A stretch of DNA of 12,442 bases, taken from the NCBI GenBank assembly GCA_001969505.1, contig LSSK01000439.1:1-12442 (forward strand), read 5' to 3'. Numbering within the stretch: the stretch's first letter is position 1; each line of letters begins with the position of its first letter. This stretch comes from Zancudomyces culisetae. Taxonomy: Eukaryota > Kickxellomycota > Harpellomycetes > Harpellales > Legeriomycetaceae. Below the pieces are notes generated by a model. That model was not told the origin of the DNA. It searched no databases and worked only from the letters and a program-made list of their open reading frames with translations. The translations under genes were made by a program, and so were the position numbers. Of the stretch, positions 1 to 7,711 are shown piece after piece.

Positions 1-340
1 GCGTACTTTTTGATCCTGAGCTACCAAAAATGGCTGACTTAAACAAGCTGGACTTTGATCCCAAACTGGGCACACGCTCAGCCTCCGCTCCTTTTCTCAT
101 TTTAACTATTTCTTCATCTTCGTTGTGCGTTTTGGAGAGTATGTTTAGCTATATGTTAGTTTTACGATTAAACTGTCAGTATTACACTAATAAATATATA
201 AAATCATAAACACAAAAAATTTGGACACTTACCTTGCCCTTGAGGCATTTGTTCTTTGTTCCCTTCAGCATCTTAGGTTTTCTAGCATTTCTACCTCTGG
301 ATCTCTTTTCTCCACCACCTGCAGTCAATATCGAAATCAT
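1..340 (-). CDS. Spliced gene, 5' part, unrecognised basic protein (runs off the left edge)
   Basis: I infer a two-exon gene on the minus strand. Exon 1 runs from the ATG at 340 down to 233 (36 codons) and exon 2 from 148 down past base 1 (49 codons plus one base), with no stop across the joined phase-0 frame. The predicted part is 85 residues. Exon 1 is Gly-, Lys- and Arg-rich (GGGEKRSRGR, then RKPK and several more Lys). Exon 2 has an acidic NEDEE patch and then a Ser/Gly/Lys-rich stretch. This composition suits a nuclear or nucleic-acid-associated protein, but I recognise no domain. The ATG is the first one downstream of a TATA box at 520-527 and has A at -3. The open frame extends 16 codons upstream of the ATG before an in-frame TGA, so another upstream exon is possible. 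The 3' end is missing. Confidence 0.6.
149..232 (-). other. Spliceosomal intron, 84 nt
   Basis: On the minus strand the intron begins with GTAAGT (232-227) and ends in ATATAG (154-149), just after an ACTAAC branch site at 160-155. The branch adenosine lies about 7 nt from the acceptor. An upstream AG at 174-173 would put an in-frame TAG after it, so the ATATAG acceptor is the one that keeps the frame open. The in-frame joining of two open segments supports the call; cDNA would settle it. Confidence 0.6.
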
Positions 341-519
341 TTTCTCGAGTAATAAGTCGGAGATTTTGTCAATACTTGCTCCTAATCAATTGATGGCTTT
401 TCAAGTCTGTATCTATTAGATATACTTATCGGTGTTGTTCTTTCTACCAGTTGAACCTCTGTTTGGGATAGCTAGAGTATTTTTTTTTGGTTTGTCGGGT
501 TTTCGATGGATATACAACG

Positions 520-527
520 TTTATATA
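520..527 (-). promoter_or_regulatory. TATA box of the left-edge gene
   Basis: Reads TATATAAA on the minus strand, about 180 nt upstream of the proposed ATG at 340, with no ATG in between. It matches the TATAWAWR consensus of TATA-dependent yeast promoters. Confidence 0.45.
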
Positions 528-540
528 CTTTTTCTTTATC

Positions 541-1881
541 ATTTTGGTAAACCTTGAACTCTCATTATTAAGTAGTAACCACTTCATTAACTTATAACTT
601 TGAAATAACTGCAGTGAAACTATTTTTATTTCCGCTTCTCCCCCGCTCTCGCTATTTACCTGAGCTTAAATAACTGCATTTTCTCTCAATTTTTATCAGG
701 TATGAGATTTAATAGTTAACTGACTTGCTTAGTAAATGACTCGAGATAAATATGGGGAAGTACGTGGGGTTTGCACAAGTGATGTATTTTTTTTTATCTT
801 GAGTTTGTTCATATTTATGTATGTGCTTAATAATCAATCCTATACATATAACTTTTCATAACTTGCACATCCAGCTGTTAAAATAATGGTTAACCCACAC
901 ATTTAACTGTTGATTTTTTTTTTGATGGTATCCAAAGTTACAATATAATAACTCAATAGCAGTATGGCGGATAACTCGCAAGATATGCTGATAAACACCG
1001 CAACTAATGTACTACCCCTCATCGTTTAATGGTATGGAACTGTACCCATCACCTTTTTTAAGCAGTTCTCGCAGTAAAGTTCAAGCTTTGAGTATTCAAA
1101 TTCATCAAGAATGAATATAGCATCGTTAAAAGATATCCATTTCACTTCATCTTTCCTATTTTATAAGGTTTCTTTCATCACATTCACTTTTTGATTTACA
1201 ATAACCACACATAACACAGATGTATTCTCACCTCTTTCATAAAATCAAACTGACATTCTCTTCTCGTAAAACCGAAATTATTTTTCATAAGTTTCAAACA
1301 GTGATATATTTTTAGTTTTGTGGAGATCATATAAAAAATTACAGTTTTTGAAAATGAACAGTTAGTCTAAACATACCTTTAAGGCCTTTGGCCATGAATA
1401 GCACTATAATACCAACATATCAACCACTCTGTGCTAACCGTTGGCTCTTTTTTTACTAATGATTTCTTTTTTTGATAGTTCAGAACCAAGACTGATTGTT
1501 TGTGTGGGTAGCATGGAATCTAGATCCCCAAAACCACGGATACATTTATCTATCTATACATCAACTTGTACTGTGGATGTAAACTTAATCCAATTGCATA
1601 AAGTAAGCTGCTCTGGTGTTCAATTGGCACTTAACTGGGCTCCTGGCCTGCTGTTATTGTCGCGAAAACTTTTGATTTTTTTTTTTAAATTTTCGGATCA
1701 ATAATCGGCTTGTCGTATGGTATACTATTTCATGTTCTACTTAGCGAAAAGCATCAAGTATCACTTGGATCGGGTCAATTTCTATTTGATATTAATTTAT
1801 CGTATATACATTTTATTTCGGAAAGGTTAGTTTATCAACTATTTACAATAAGCTCATTTACACAGGTTCTACGAAATATCT
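541..1881. other. Divergent intergenic region, no gene seen
   Basis: AT-rich DNA between the start of the minus-strand left gene and the promoter of the carrier pseudogene. It has many T-runs and no ORF with recognisable protein character. The longest open stretch, 1441-1704 on the plus strand, begins at TTG, is rich in Leu, Phe and Ser from T-tracts, and is not credible as a gene. I found no tRNA with paired A and B boxes and no long repeat. The region presumably holds upstream regulatory sequence for both flanking genes. Confidence 0.5.
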
Positions 1882-1900
1882 CCAATTAATTAACCAATAA
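1882..1900 (+). promoter_or_regulatory. Paired CCAAT boxes (possible HAP-complex sites) upstream of the carrier
   Basis: CCAAT occurs at 1882-1886 and 1894-1898, 12 bp apart. The second lies in ACCAATAA, an exact match to the ACCAATNA site of the Hap2/3/4/5 complex, which controls respiratory genes in yeasts. They sit about 155-170 nt upstream of the carrier's first ATG. CCAAT is common in AT-rich DNA, so this rests on position and on the nature of the gene. Confidence 0.35.
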
Positions 1901-1978
1901 GACCAGAAAGCTCTTGAGCATTGAAACTAAACGACAAGCCAAAAGAAACGAAGTCTGGTTTTCTTTATTTTTTTAGGA

Positions 1979-1987
1979 TATATAAAA
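1979..1987 (+). promoter_or_regulatory. TATA box of the ADP/ATP carrier pseudogene
   Basis: TATATAAAA, 65-73 nt upstream of the ATG at 2052. It matches the strong TATAWAWR consensus and indicates a yeast-type promoter in front of a reading frame that now carries stops. Confidence 0.45.
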
Positions 1988-2051
1988 TCTATATATTTTT
2001 TCCCCTCCACTATAACTTCCAAAAGGGTTTATTAAGGAATATATAGAAAGG

Positions 2052-2975
2052 ATGTCCAAAAAAAAATAATCCACAGCTATGCAGCAAGCTGTTGACTTCT
2101 AAGCCGATCTTTTGGTTGGAGGTATCTCAGTCGCCGTCTCAAAGACTGCAGTAGCTCTAATTGAGAGAGTCAGGCTTTTGCTCCAAGTCCAAGCTTCAAA
2201 CAAGCAAATCTCAGCCGATAAGAGGTACAAGGGAATTATGGATGCATTCCGACGTACCTAAACTGAACAAGGTGTTGCATCCTTCTGGCGTGGAAACTTT
2301 TCCAATGTAATCAGATACTTTCCAACACAAGCATTGAACTTTGCATTCAAGGACAAGTACAAGAACATGTTCCCTAAGTACAACCCAAGTACAGACTTCT
2401 GGAAGTTCTTTGGAACCAACATGGCATCAGGAGGTCTTGCTGGAGCCACATCCTTGTTGTTTGTATACCCACTTGACTTTGCCCGTACACGTATGGCCGT
2501 AGACGTCGGAACAGGTGCCAACCATCAATTCCACGGATTGGGACACTGTATTTCAACAATCTACAAGAAGAGCGGAATTGATGGACTTTACCAAGGATTT
2601 GGTGTTTCAGTTGTGGGAATTATTGTATACAGAGCCGCATACTTCGGAGGTTATGACACATTGAAATCCGTTTTATTCCCGGAAAACACCAAGAGACCAG
2701 GATTCTTTGCCTCATGGTTGGTTGCCCAAACCGTCACTGTTATTTCCGGTCTTATCTCATATCCTCTTGATACCGTTCGTCGTTGCCTTATGATGCAGTC
2801 CGGAACTGGAACTGTTATGTACACAGGTACTCTTGACTGCTTCGTCAAACTATACAAGAAGAGTGGGTCAAAGATCTTCTTCAACGGAGGTTTATCCAAC
2901 CTTCTCCGCGGTACTGGCAGTGCATTGGTACTGGTATTCTACGATCAAGTCAAGGCTATGCTCACCAACAAATGA
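2052..2975 (+). pseudogene. Mitochondrial ADP/ATP carrier with three in-frame TAA codons, likely pseudogene
   Basis: From the ATG at 2052 to the TGA at 2973-2975 one frame of 307 codons, the usual family length, covers all three mitochondrial-carrier repeats without an indel. It is broken by TAA at codons 6 (2067), 17 (2100) and 70 (2259). Such a protein would exchange ADP for ATP across the inner mitochondrial membrane. Visible hallmarks are [14 protein letters not shown] after repeat 1, YPLDFAR (P140-R145) in repeat 2 and YPLDTVR (about 237-243) in repeat 3. Two near-invariant sites are altered. Repeat 1 reads LIERVR, so the motif proline is Leu36 (CTA). The RRRMMM signature reads RRCLMM, with Cys245 (TGC). 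YPLD instead of the fungal YSLD, DVGTG instead of the Lys/Gly-rich fungal insert, and [11 protein letters not shown] make it look animal- or protist-like. If the TAA codons were read as Gln the protein would be complete. No start downstream of the stops retains repeat 1. Promoter elements lie upstream and HAS1 follows on the same strand. Confidence 0.85.
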
Positions 2976-3227
2976 ATTTACTAGGTCTGACTTATTTATT
3001 AATAACTTTGATTTTTTGGTTATTAAATATTATACTTTATATTTACGAATACAAAAAATCAAAAATAATTAAGGGAGCACAAGTTAAGTGGTATAATCCA
3101 AGAGCAAGGATTTGGTGTTCATGCAATTGTCTCATATTTGGTGGCATCGACACCAGTTATCCACTTTGCCTGTTGTAGTTTATAAATAATTTTGATTTTA
3201 TCGGATCTGATAAATTCATTAGTACTT
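2976..3227. other. Spacer between the carrier pseudogene and HAS1, with a short open segment
   Basis: AT-rich 3' flank of the carrier. Within it, 3073-3185 on the plus strand is open and slightly GC-richer, but has no ATG and ends in TAA. Its translation includes EQGFGVHAIVSYLVAS, and the 15 bases encoding QGFGV (3105-3119) are identical to 2592-2606 inside the carrier, in the same frame. It could be a carrier-derived scrap or chance. The rest shows no gene. Confidence 0.3.
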
Positions 3228-3258
3228 AAAAAAAATTTTTTTATTTGAAAAAATTTTT
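3228..3258 (+). promoter_or_regulatory. A/T tract with RRPE-like element upstream of HAS1
   Basis: An A8/T-run is followed by TGAAAAAATTTTT (3246-3258). This resembles the ribosomal-RNA-processing element (TGAAAAATTTT), which with the PAC motif marks promoters of yeast ribosome-biogenesis genes. It has one extra A and one extra T. No PAC core (GATGAG) occurs between the carrier and HAS1. It lies about 50-65 nt upstream of the ATG, and poly(dA:dT) alone could serve as a nucleosome-free tract. Confidence 0.35.
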
Positions 3259-3309
3259 AATCATATTTAAAAGCTTTTAAATTTCCATTAGTAAAAAAAA
3301 ACGGACGTG

Positions 3310-5142
3310 ATGAATAGTACAACAATGGAGGCAAATACGAAAAACATAGAAGGGAAGAAAAGAAAGAGAAGAAGAAGCAAGGGAGACAAGAAAGCTGATT
3401 CAAATGAGGCTAGCGAAACTGTAGCCGCTGTCGGTGTAGATGAAACAGAGGAAAATGTTGAAAACGCTGAAGAGCAAAAAGCGGAGGCTGAGGTTGGAGC
3501 CGAAGTAGAGGCAAAAGTAGAAGCAGAAGCGGAAGAGGCTGACGTTGAGGATACTGAAGAGTCAGAAGAGCCTGTAGCTAAAAAGGCCAAAAAAGAAGGA
3601 AAGAAGAAAGGTGGAAGGGCAAGTACAGAGCAAAATGAAAAGGTCGAAGTTGAATATGAATTTGAAAAGCTACCCATTACAGATCTTACAAAGCAGGGAA
3701 TAAAAGAAATGGGTTTTGAAAAGATGACAGAAGTGCAAGCCAGAACAATACCGCCATTGCTTGCGGGCAGAGATGTGCTTGGTGCAGCAAAGACAGGTTC
3801 AGGAAAGACCCTAGCGTTTTTGGTCCCAGCGATCGAACTACTGAGCAAGCTCAAATACAAGCCCAGAAACGGTACAGGAGTGATAATAATCTCACCAACA
3901 AGAGAATTGTGTCTACAAATATTTACCGTGCTTAAAGAGTTGATGCGATTCCACAGTCAAACTTATGGTGTGGTTATTGGTGGAGCAAACAGAAAGGCAG
4001 AGGCAGACAAACTTGTTAAGGGCGTAAATATAGTTGTGGGAACACCAGGGAGGTTGTTAGATCATTTGCAAAACACCAAAGGCTTTGTCTTCAAAAACTT
4101 GAAGAGTTTAATTATAGACGAGGCTGACCGGATATTGGAGGCAGGGTTTGAGGATGAAATGAGAGCCATCATCAACATTTTGCCTAAAAATGATGGAAGA
4201 CAGACAGTATTGTTTAGTGCAACACAAACTACAAAGGTGGAGGACTTGGCGCGGATATCTTTGAAGAAGGGACCACTCTACATTAATGTAGATGACAAAA
4301 AGGAAGAAGCAACAGTGGATAACCTGGAACAAGGATATGTAGTTACAGATAGCGATGAGAGATTTTTACTTCTCTTTACATTTTTGAAAAAGAATCTATC
4401 CAGCAACAAGAAAATAATTGTGTTTTTCTCGTCCTGCAACTCGGTAAAATATCACAGTGAGCTGTTGAATTTCATCGATATCCCTGTTATCGATCTTCAC
4501 GGAAAACAGAAGCAACAAAAACGCACAAACACATTCTTCGAATTTGTTAATGCGAAGAGTGGTATTCTTTTATGCACCAATGTGGCGGCAAGAGGTTTGG
4601 ATATTCCTAAGGTTGACTGGATTATCCAATATGATCCTCCAGATGATCCACGTGATTACATTCATCGTGTGGGACGAACTGCTCGTGCAGGTAAGAGCGG
4701 AAAGAGTTTGCTCTTTTTGCTTCCCTCGGAGCTAGGATTTTTAAGGTATCTGAAACAATCAAAGGTCACTCTCAGTGAATATATATTCCCAAAGAATAAA
4801 ATAGCCAAGATCCAGCCTCAGCTTGAAAGTCTGATTGAAAAGAACTACTACTTGAACAAATCTGCTCGTGATGGCTATAGATCCTACCTCCAAGCGTATG
4901 GAAGTTACCAACTCAAGACAATCTTTGACCTAAATAAATTAGACTTGGTTAAAGTTGCGAGATCGTTTGGCTTTAGCATTCCTCCAAAGGTCAATATCAA
5001 ATTAGGAAATTCAGCAAACTCTGGGCCCGCAAGAAGGGAAGGAGGTATTAATGGAAAGTATTCCTCTGCTGATGCCTCTTCTAGGCTTTATCAGAAAAGC
5101 AGATCCGCATTTAACGATAAATCCAGACAATGGTCGAAATAA
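3310..5142 (+). CDS. HAS1: HAS1-type DEAD-box ATP-dependent RNA helicase
   Basis: A 610-residue nucleolar RNA helicase of the Has1/DDX18 family, needed for 40S and 60S subunit maturation. Numbering is from the ATG at 3310; a GTG lies just upstream and an in-frame TAA is at 3292. A second ATG at 3325 has a better context (A at -3). The core shows the Q motif (F118 to Q143), motif I AKTGSGKT (160-167), Ia PTREL (196-200), GG (224-225), Ib TPGR (245-248), II DEAD (270-273), III SAT (303-305), IV near 370-375, [10 protein letters not shown] (423-431) and [10 protein letters not shown] (452-459). The C-terminal DUF4217-like domain follows at about 490-565, including [18 protein letters not shown]. 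Features such as KPRNGTG and [16 protein letters not shown] are Has1-specific and fix the identity. The N-terminus is about 115 residues of Lys/Arg-rich then Glu/Ala/Val-rich low complexity, and the protein is about 100 residues longer than S. cerevisiae Has1. Motif V has Asn where Has1 usually has Asp. No intron. Confidence 0.96.
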   Translation: MNSTTMEANTKNIEGKKRKRRRSKGDKKADSNEASETVAAVGVDETEENVENAEEQKAEAEVGAEVEAKVEAEAEEADVEDTEESEEPVAKKAKKEGKKKGGRASTEQNEKVEVEYEFEKLPITDLTKQGIKEMGFEKMTEVQARTIPPLLAGRDVLGAAKTGSGKTLAFLVPAIELLSKLKYKPRNGTGVIIISPTRELCLQIFTVLKELMRFHSQTYGVVIGGANRKAEADKLVKGVNIVVGTPGRLLDHLQNTKGFVFKNLKSLIIDEADRILEAGFEDEMRAIINILPKNDGRQTVLFSATQTTKVEDLARISLKKGPLYINVDDKKEEATVDNLEQGYVVTDSDERFLLLFTFLKKNLSSNKKIIVFFSSCNSVKYHSELLNFIDIPVIDLHGKQKQQKRTNTFFEFVNAKSGILLCTNVAARGLDIPKVDWIIQYDPPDDPRDYIHRVGRTARAGKSGKSLLFLLPSELGFLRYLKQSKVTLSEYIFPKNKIAKIQPQLESLIEKNYYLNKSARDGYRSYLQAYGSYQLKTIFDLNKLDLVKVARSFGFSIPPKVNIKLGNSANSGPARREGGINGKYSSADASSRLYQKSRSAFNDKSRQWSK

Positions 5143-5899
5143 TTAAGATTAAACATTTTATGACCCTTTTCTAGCCCCTAATTTGTGTACATTTTTTTTC
5201 TGTGAATACATTATTTTATCCTTGTTAACCGTACTAACGCTAAAGAGCATCAGAATTGCAATTGGTGTTTCCGAAAACCCAAAAAAATGAAAATGACAGT
5301 CTTTTTTATTTGTTTGGAGGAGATCCCTCTTTGCTCGAGTTGGTGGATGTACGGGATCCCGTAATAAAAAAAAAGAAAGAGAGAGTAATGTCAGGTAGAG
5401 GGTGTGCTACCAATGCTTGGTTATAGAAAACACCTTGCTTAGTTATTCTACCTCTAAAACAAAATGAAAATTATTTTTTTATAGCACCACCAATCTTGAA
5501 AGCGGTAACATGCCCGTTTATTTGTTTGTATATTCCGAGCAGCCATGATTGTTTGAATTGGTACAATTCTGAAAATTAGATAGGAATATGCTTGAGTGAT
5601 AAACTAGACTCTGCCATATAACGCACTATTCGATGCTTGTAGCTTTTTGCGTTGATAAACCCTCTTTTTTTTTAATTTCAACGGGGAGTTGAGACAGGCC
5701 TTTCCATCATCAACAAAAAAAAATATACGACCCCAAAAAAAGAAAATATCCAATAAAAAACAAAATCTGGTTTGCAAATATTAAGTCCGCTGTGCTAAGC
5801 ACATATGCAGAAAAGGCCATCTTTTAAGTCTTTAGCAAATCCCCTAACTAGCAATAAAATTGCGAATGTTTGCATGTTTTTCCTGCAATGATATTGGCC
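5143..5899. other. HAS1 3' flank and distal upstream region of the reductase, no gene seen
   Basis: Contains a CCGAAA core with a trailing A-run near 5268, a TACTAAC at 5233-5239 not paired with a convincing donor, and several A/T runs. The two genes on either side point the same way, so this region holds the HAS1 terminator and distal reductase promoter. No ORF or RNA gene is supported. Confidence 0.4.
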
Positions 5900-5984
5900 T
5901 TTTGATTACTAATGCGTGTGAATGTGTGATATTTTCATTATTTTCAATATTTGCATTATGAATTTTGATTATTAATGCTTGTGA
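5900..5984 (+). repeat. Imperfect direct repeat, 22 bp, in the reductase promoter
   Basis: Copies at 5900-5921 and 5963-5984 match at 20 of 22 positions with a 63-bp period. They start TTTTGATTA and end with TGTGA. They lie about 190-270 nt upstream of the reductase ATG. Duplication of a short promoter block suggests paired factor sites. Confidence 0.6.
5906..5912 (+). promoter_or_regulatory. Yap1-type site TTACTAA
   Basis: Exact TTACTAA, the preferred site of Yap1/Pap1-family bZIP factors for oxidative and electrophile stress, about 260 nt upstream of a carbonyl reductase ATG. It lies in the first copy of the 22-bp repeat; the second copy reads TTATTAA. The site is only 7 bp, so the gene it precedes carries much of the weight. 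Confidence 0.35.
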
Positions 5985-6055
5985 GGAAAGTTGCTAAGCA
6001 GAAACAGGATTCGTACTGAAATGAAAATCCAAAATACCAGTTATCATCTCAGCTG

Positions 6056-6065
6056 TATATAAATA
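6056..6065 (+). promoter_or_regulatory. TATA box of the carbonyl reductase gene
   Basis: TATATAAATA, 107-116 nt upstream of the ATG at 6172, matching TATAWAWR. It is followed by an A-rich leader without an ATG. A strong TATA box fits an inducible stress-type gene. Confidence 0.6.
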
Positions 6066-6171
6066 TCCCAGCTATCCCGCTTTCGCTTGCTTTTAAATAA
6101 AGTTTTGAAAAAAAAACATCAAAATAAAAGTAAACAAATACACCTCCCAAATAAGATAACTTACTTGCAAA

Positions 6172-7002
6172 ATGAGTTCCAAGCTGATAGTTGTTACAGG
6201 TTCAAATAAGGGGTTGGGAAGAGCCTTAGTCAGAAAGTTGGTGGTAGAGTCAAAAGGACCGCTCACTATCTATATGACCTCTAGAGATAGCAGTAAAGGT
6301 ATGTCAGCACTTCAAGAGATTAAAAGCGAGCTTCCTACTGGTTCCAAGGTCGATCTGGAGTTCTATCCGCTAGACATAACAGATAAGCAAAGCATTCACT
6401 CGTTCACTAAGCACATGGAAAAGATGGGCACTCCATGTATTGATGTAATGGTACACAACGCTGGTGTTTACTTTAAAGGCGCATCCGATTATGCACATGC
6501 AGAAAAGACGATAAGATGCAATTACAATAGTACTATTGAGCTCAACGACGCAATAATGCCTCTTATCAAAAGCAACGGACGTGTGCTCTTTGTAAGTAGT
6601 ATGTTGGGAAACTTGAGCCAATATCCCGCCTCCATCAGAGAGGAATATTTATCTGAAACACTGACTGTAGACCAGTTGAACCAGCTGCAGGAGAAGTTCT
6701 TGACATCCTTTAAGGAGGGAACACTCAAAGAGAAGGGATACCCCAGTGATTCATACAATGTATCAAAAACCGGCGTCACAACCTACTGCAGAATTTTGGC
6801 GAAAATGTATAAAGATGACCCCAGGCACATATTCTTTGCCGCTCTTCATCCTGGATGGGTGAAAACCGATATGGGTGGATCCGAGGCACCACTTTCTCTT
6901 GAAGAGGGTATCCAAACCCAATACTACTTAGTGACAGAACCCTTGCAAAATCTAAAGGCCAATGGGCTTTATTATAGCAATAAGGCCGTAGCTAACCCTT
7001 GA
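6172..7002 (+). CDS. NADPH-dependent carbonyl reductase, short-chain dehydrogenase (CBR1-like)
   Basis: A 276-residue classical short-chain dehydrogenase, almost the same length as human CBR1. Such enzymes reduce ketones, quinones and reactive aldehydes with NADPH in the cytosol. The nucleotide-binding motif TGSNKGLG is at 9-16. Lys13 and Arg38 (in TSRD) sit where NADPH-preferring members carry basic residues. LDIT is at 67-70, and HNAG (95-98) replaces the usual NNAG. Catalytic Ser is in VSSMLG (141-146), and YNVSK (195-199) gives Tyr and Lys. PGWVKTDMGG at 227-236 closes the substrate loop. About 50 residues lie between the catalytic Ser and Tyr, including SETLTVDQL, matching the helical insertion typical of CBR1 and making it monomer-type. 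The ATG at 6172 directly precedes the fold and has AAA before it. It ends in TGA and is convergent with the transporter gene. Substrate is not predictable from sequence. Confidence 0.92.
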   Translation: MSSKLIVVTGSNKGLGRALVRKLVVESKGPLTIYMTSRDSSKGMSALQEIKSELPTGSKVDLEFYPLDITDKQSIHSFTKHMEKMGTPCIDVMVHNAGVYFKGASDYAHAEKTIRCNYNSTIELNDAIMPLIKSNGRVLFVSSMLGNLSQYPASIREEYLSETLTVDQLNQLQEKFLTSFKEGTLKEKGYPSDSYNVSKTGVTTYCRILAKMYKDDPRHIFFAALHPGWVKTDMGGSEAPLSLEEGIQTQYYLVTEPLQNLKANGLYYSNKAVANP

Positions 7003-7711
7003 GTACATATCGTTCATTTTTCTATTTAATTAGTTTATGCTTGGTGTCGGTTTTTTTTTTGTTGTAAAAATAATAAAACTTGATCAGATGAGTGATTTGT
7101 GGGGCTCTTTATATTGATTTCCTAGCAGTTAGTTACGCTTTGGCGAAGGATGTAGGGCTGTATAGTAAGAAAAATCCTGAACATTATGCTCCTTAGTTAT
7201 ACTTTTTCTCGTGTAAGTGGATATAACACATGCTTGTGTACTTCAAATAGGGAATTGCCTCCATGATGATTGCAGAGGCATAAAACCGGTGTGTTATCAG
7301 CTTTCCCACCCTTTCTTTTCCTTAATAAAAAGGATGTTATCAGCTAGATATTTATGGGTCAGTGTACTCGGTTTTTGAGTTACGAGCTGTTTTATTTTTG
7401 TGTAGTGCAGTCTCCAGACCAGGTGATGTCTGATGACATAAATTGTGACGCATTCTGCTGACACTATTTACGACGAATCGTTACCTGGACTGTGCACAAC
7501 AGACTTGAAGAATGAAAAACACAAGTCCGATTTTTTCCTTTTTTGTGGTCAGATAAATTATATATTATATATTATAACCAGAACAACTATTTGAAATGTA
7601 CGATTAAAAGGTATAAACCAAAAAGACTAGAGTCCCTTAGTTGTTGCTGGATACAAATAAAATTATACCATAAAACTACTCATAAATATAATCATAACGG
7701 TGGTGTTTTTT
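7003..7711. other. Convergent intergenic region, no gene seen
   Basis: About 700 bp between two genes that end toward each other, so it should hold both 3' UTRs and polyadenylation signals. It has T-runs near 7051, an AT-repeat around 7556-7576, and an ACTAAC followed by TAG on the minus strand near 7133-7122 that lacks a convincing 5' exon. No RNA gene with proper boxes was found. Confidence 0.4.

Noticed and set aside
1441-1704. 87-codon open stretch on the plus strand
   Set aside because: It starts at TTG, is built on T-runs giving Leu/Phe/Ser, and has no domain or promoter support.
3288-3860. 190-codon minus-strand ORF over the HAS1 N-terminus
   Set aside because: It is the antisense shadow of the repetitive Lys/Glu codons of HAS1 and reads as Ser/Ala/Phe low complexity.
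5233-5239. TACTAAC branch-site consensus after HAS1
   Set aside because: No suitable donor in the short stretch after the HAS1 stop, and HAS1 is complete without a further exon.
5255-5290. CCGAAA core followed by an A-run, like CDEIII of point centromeres
   Set aside because: The upstream half does not match the consensus, there is no CDEI at the right distance, and no very AT-rich CDEII. A similar core occurs near 1812 on the other strand.
7080-7185. C/D-box snoRNA-like AGATGA and CTGA
   Set aside because: The C box is not RTGATGA and there is no terminal stem bringing the boxes together.
7122-7484. ACTAAC plus TAG acceptor on the minus strand with a possible AG/GTAACG donor at 7484
   Set aside because: No ATG in the putative first exon and only 28 codons after the acceptor; ACTAAC occurs at about the chance rate.
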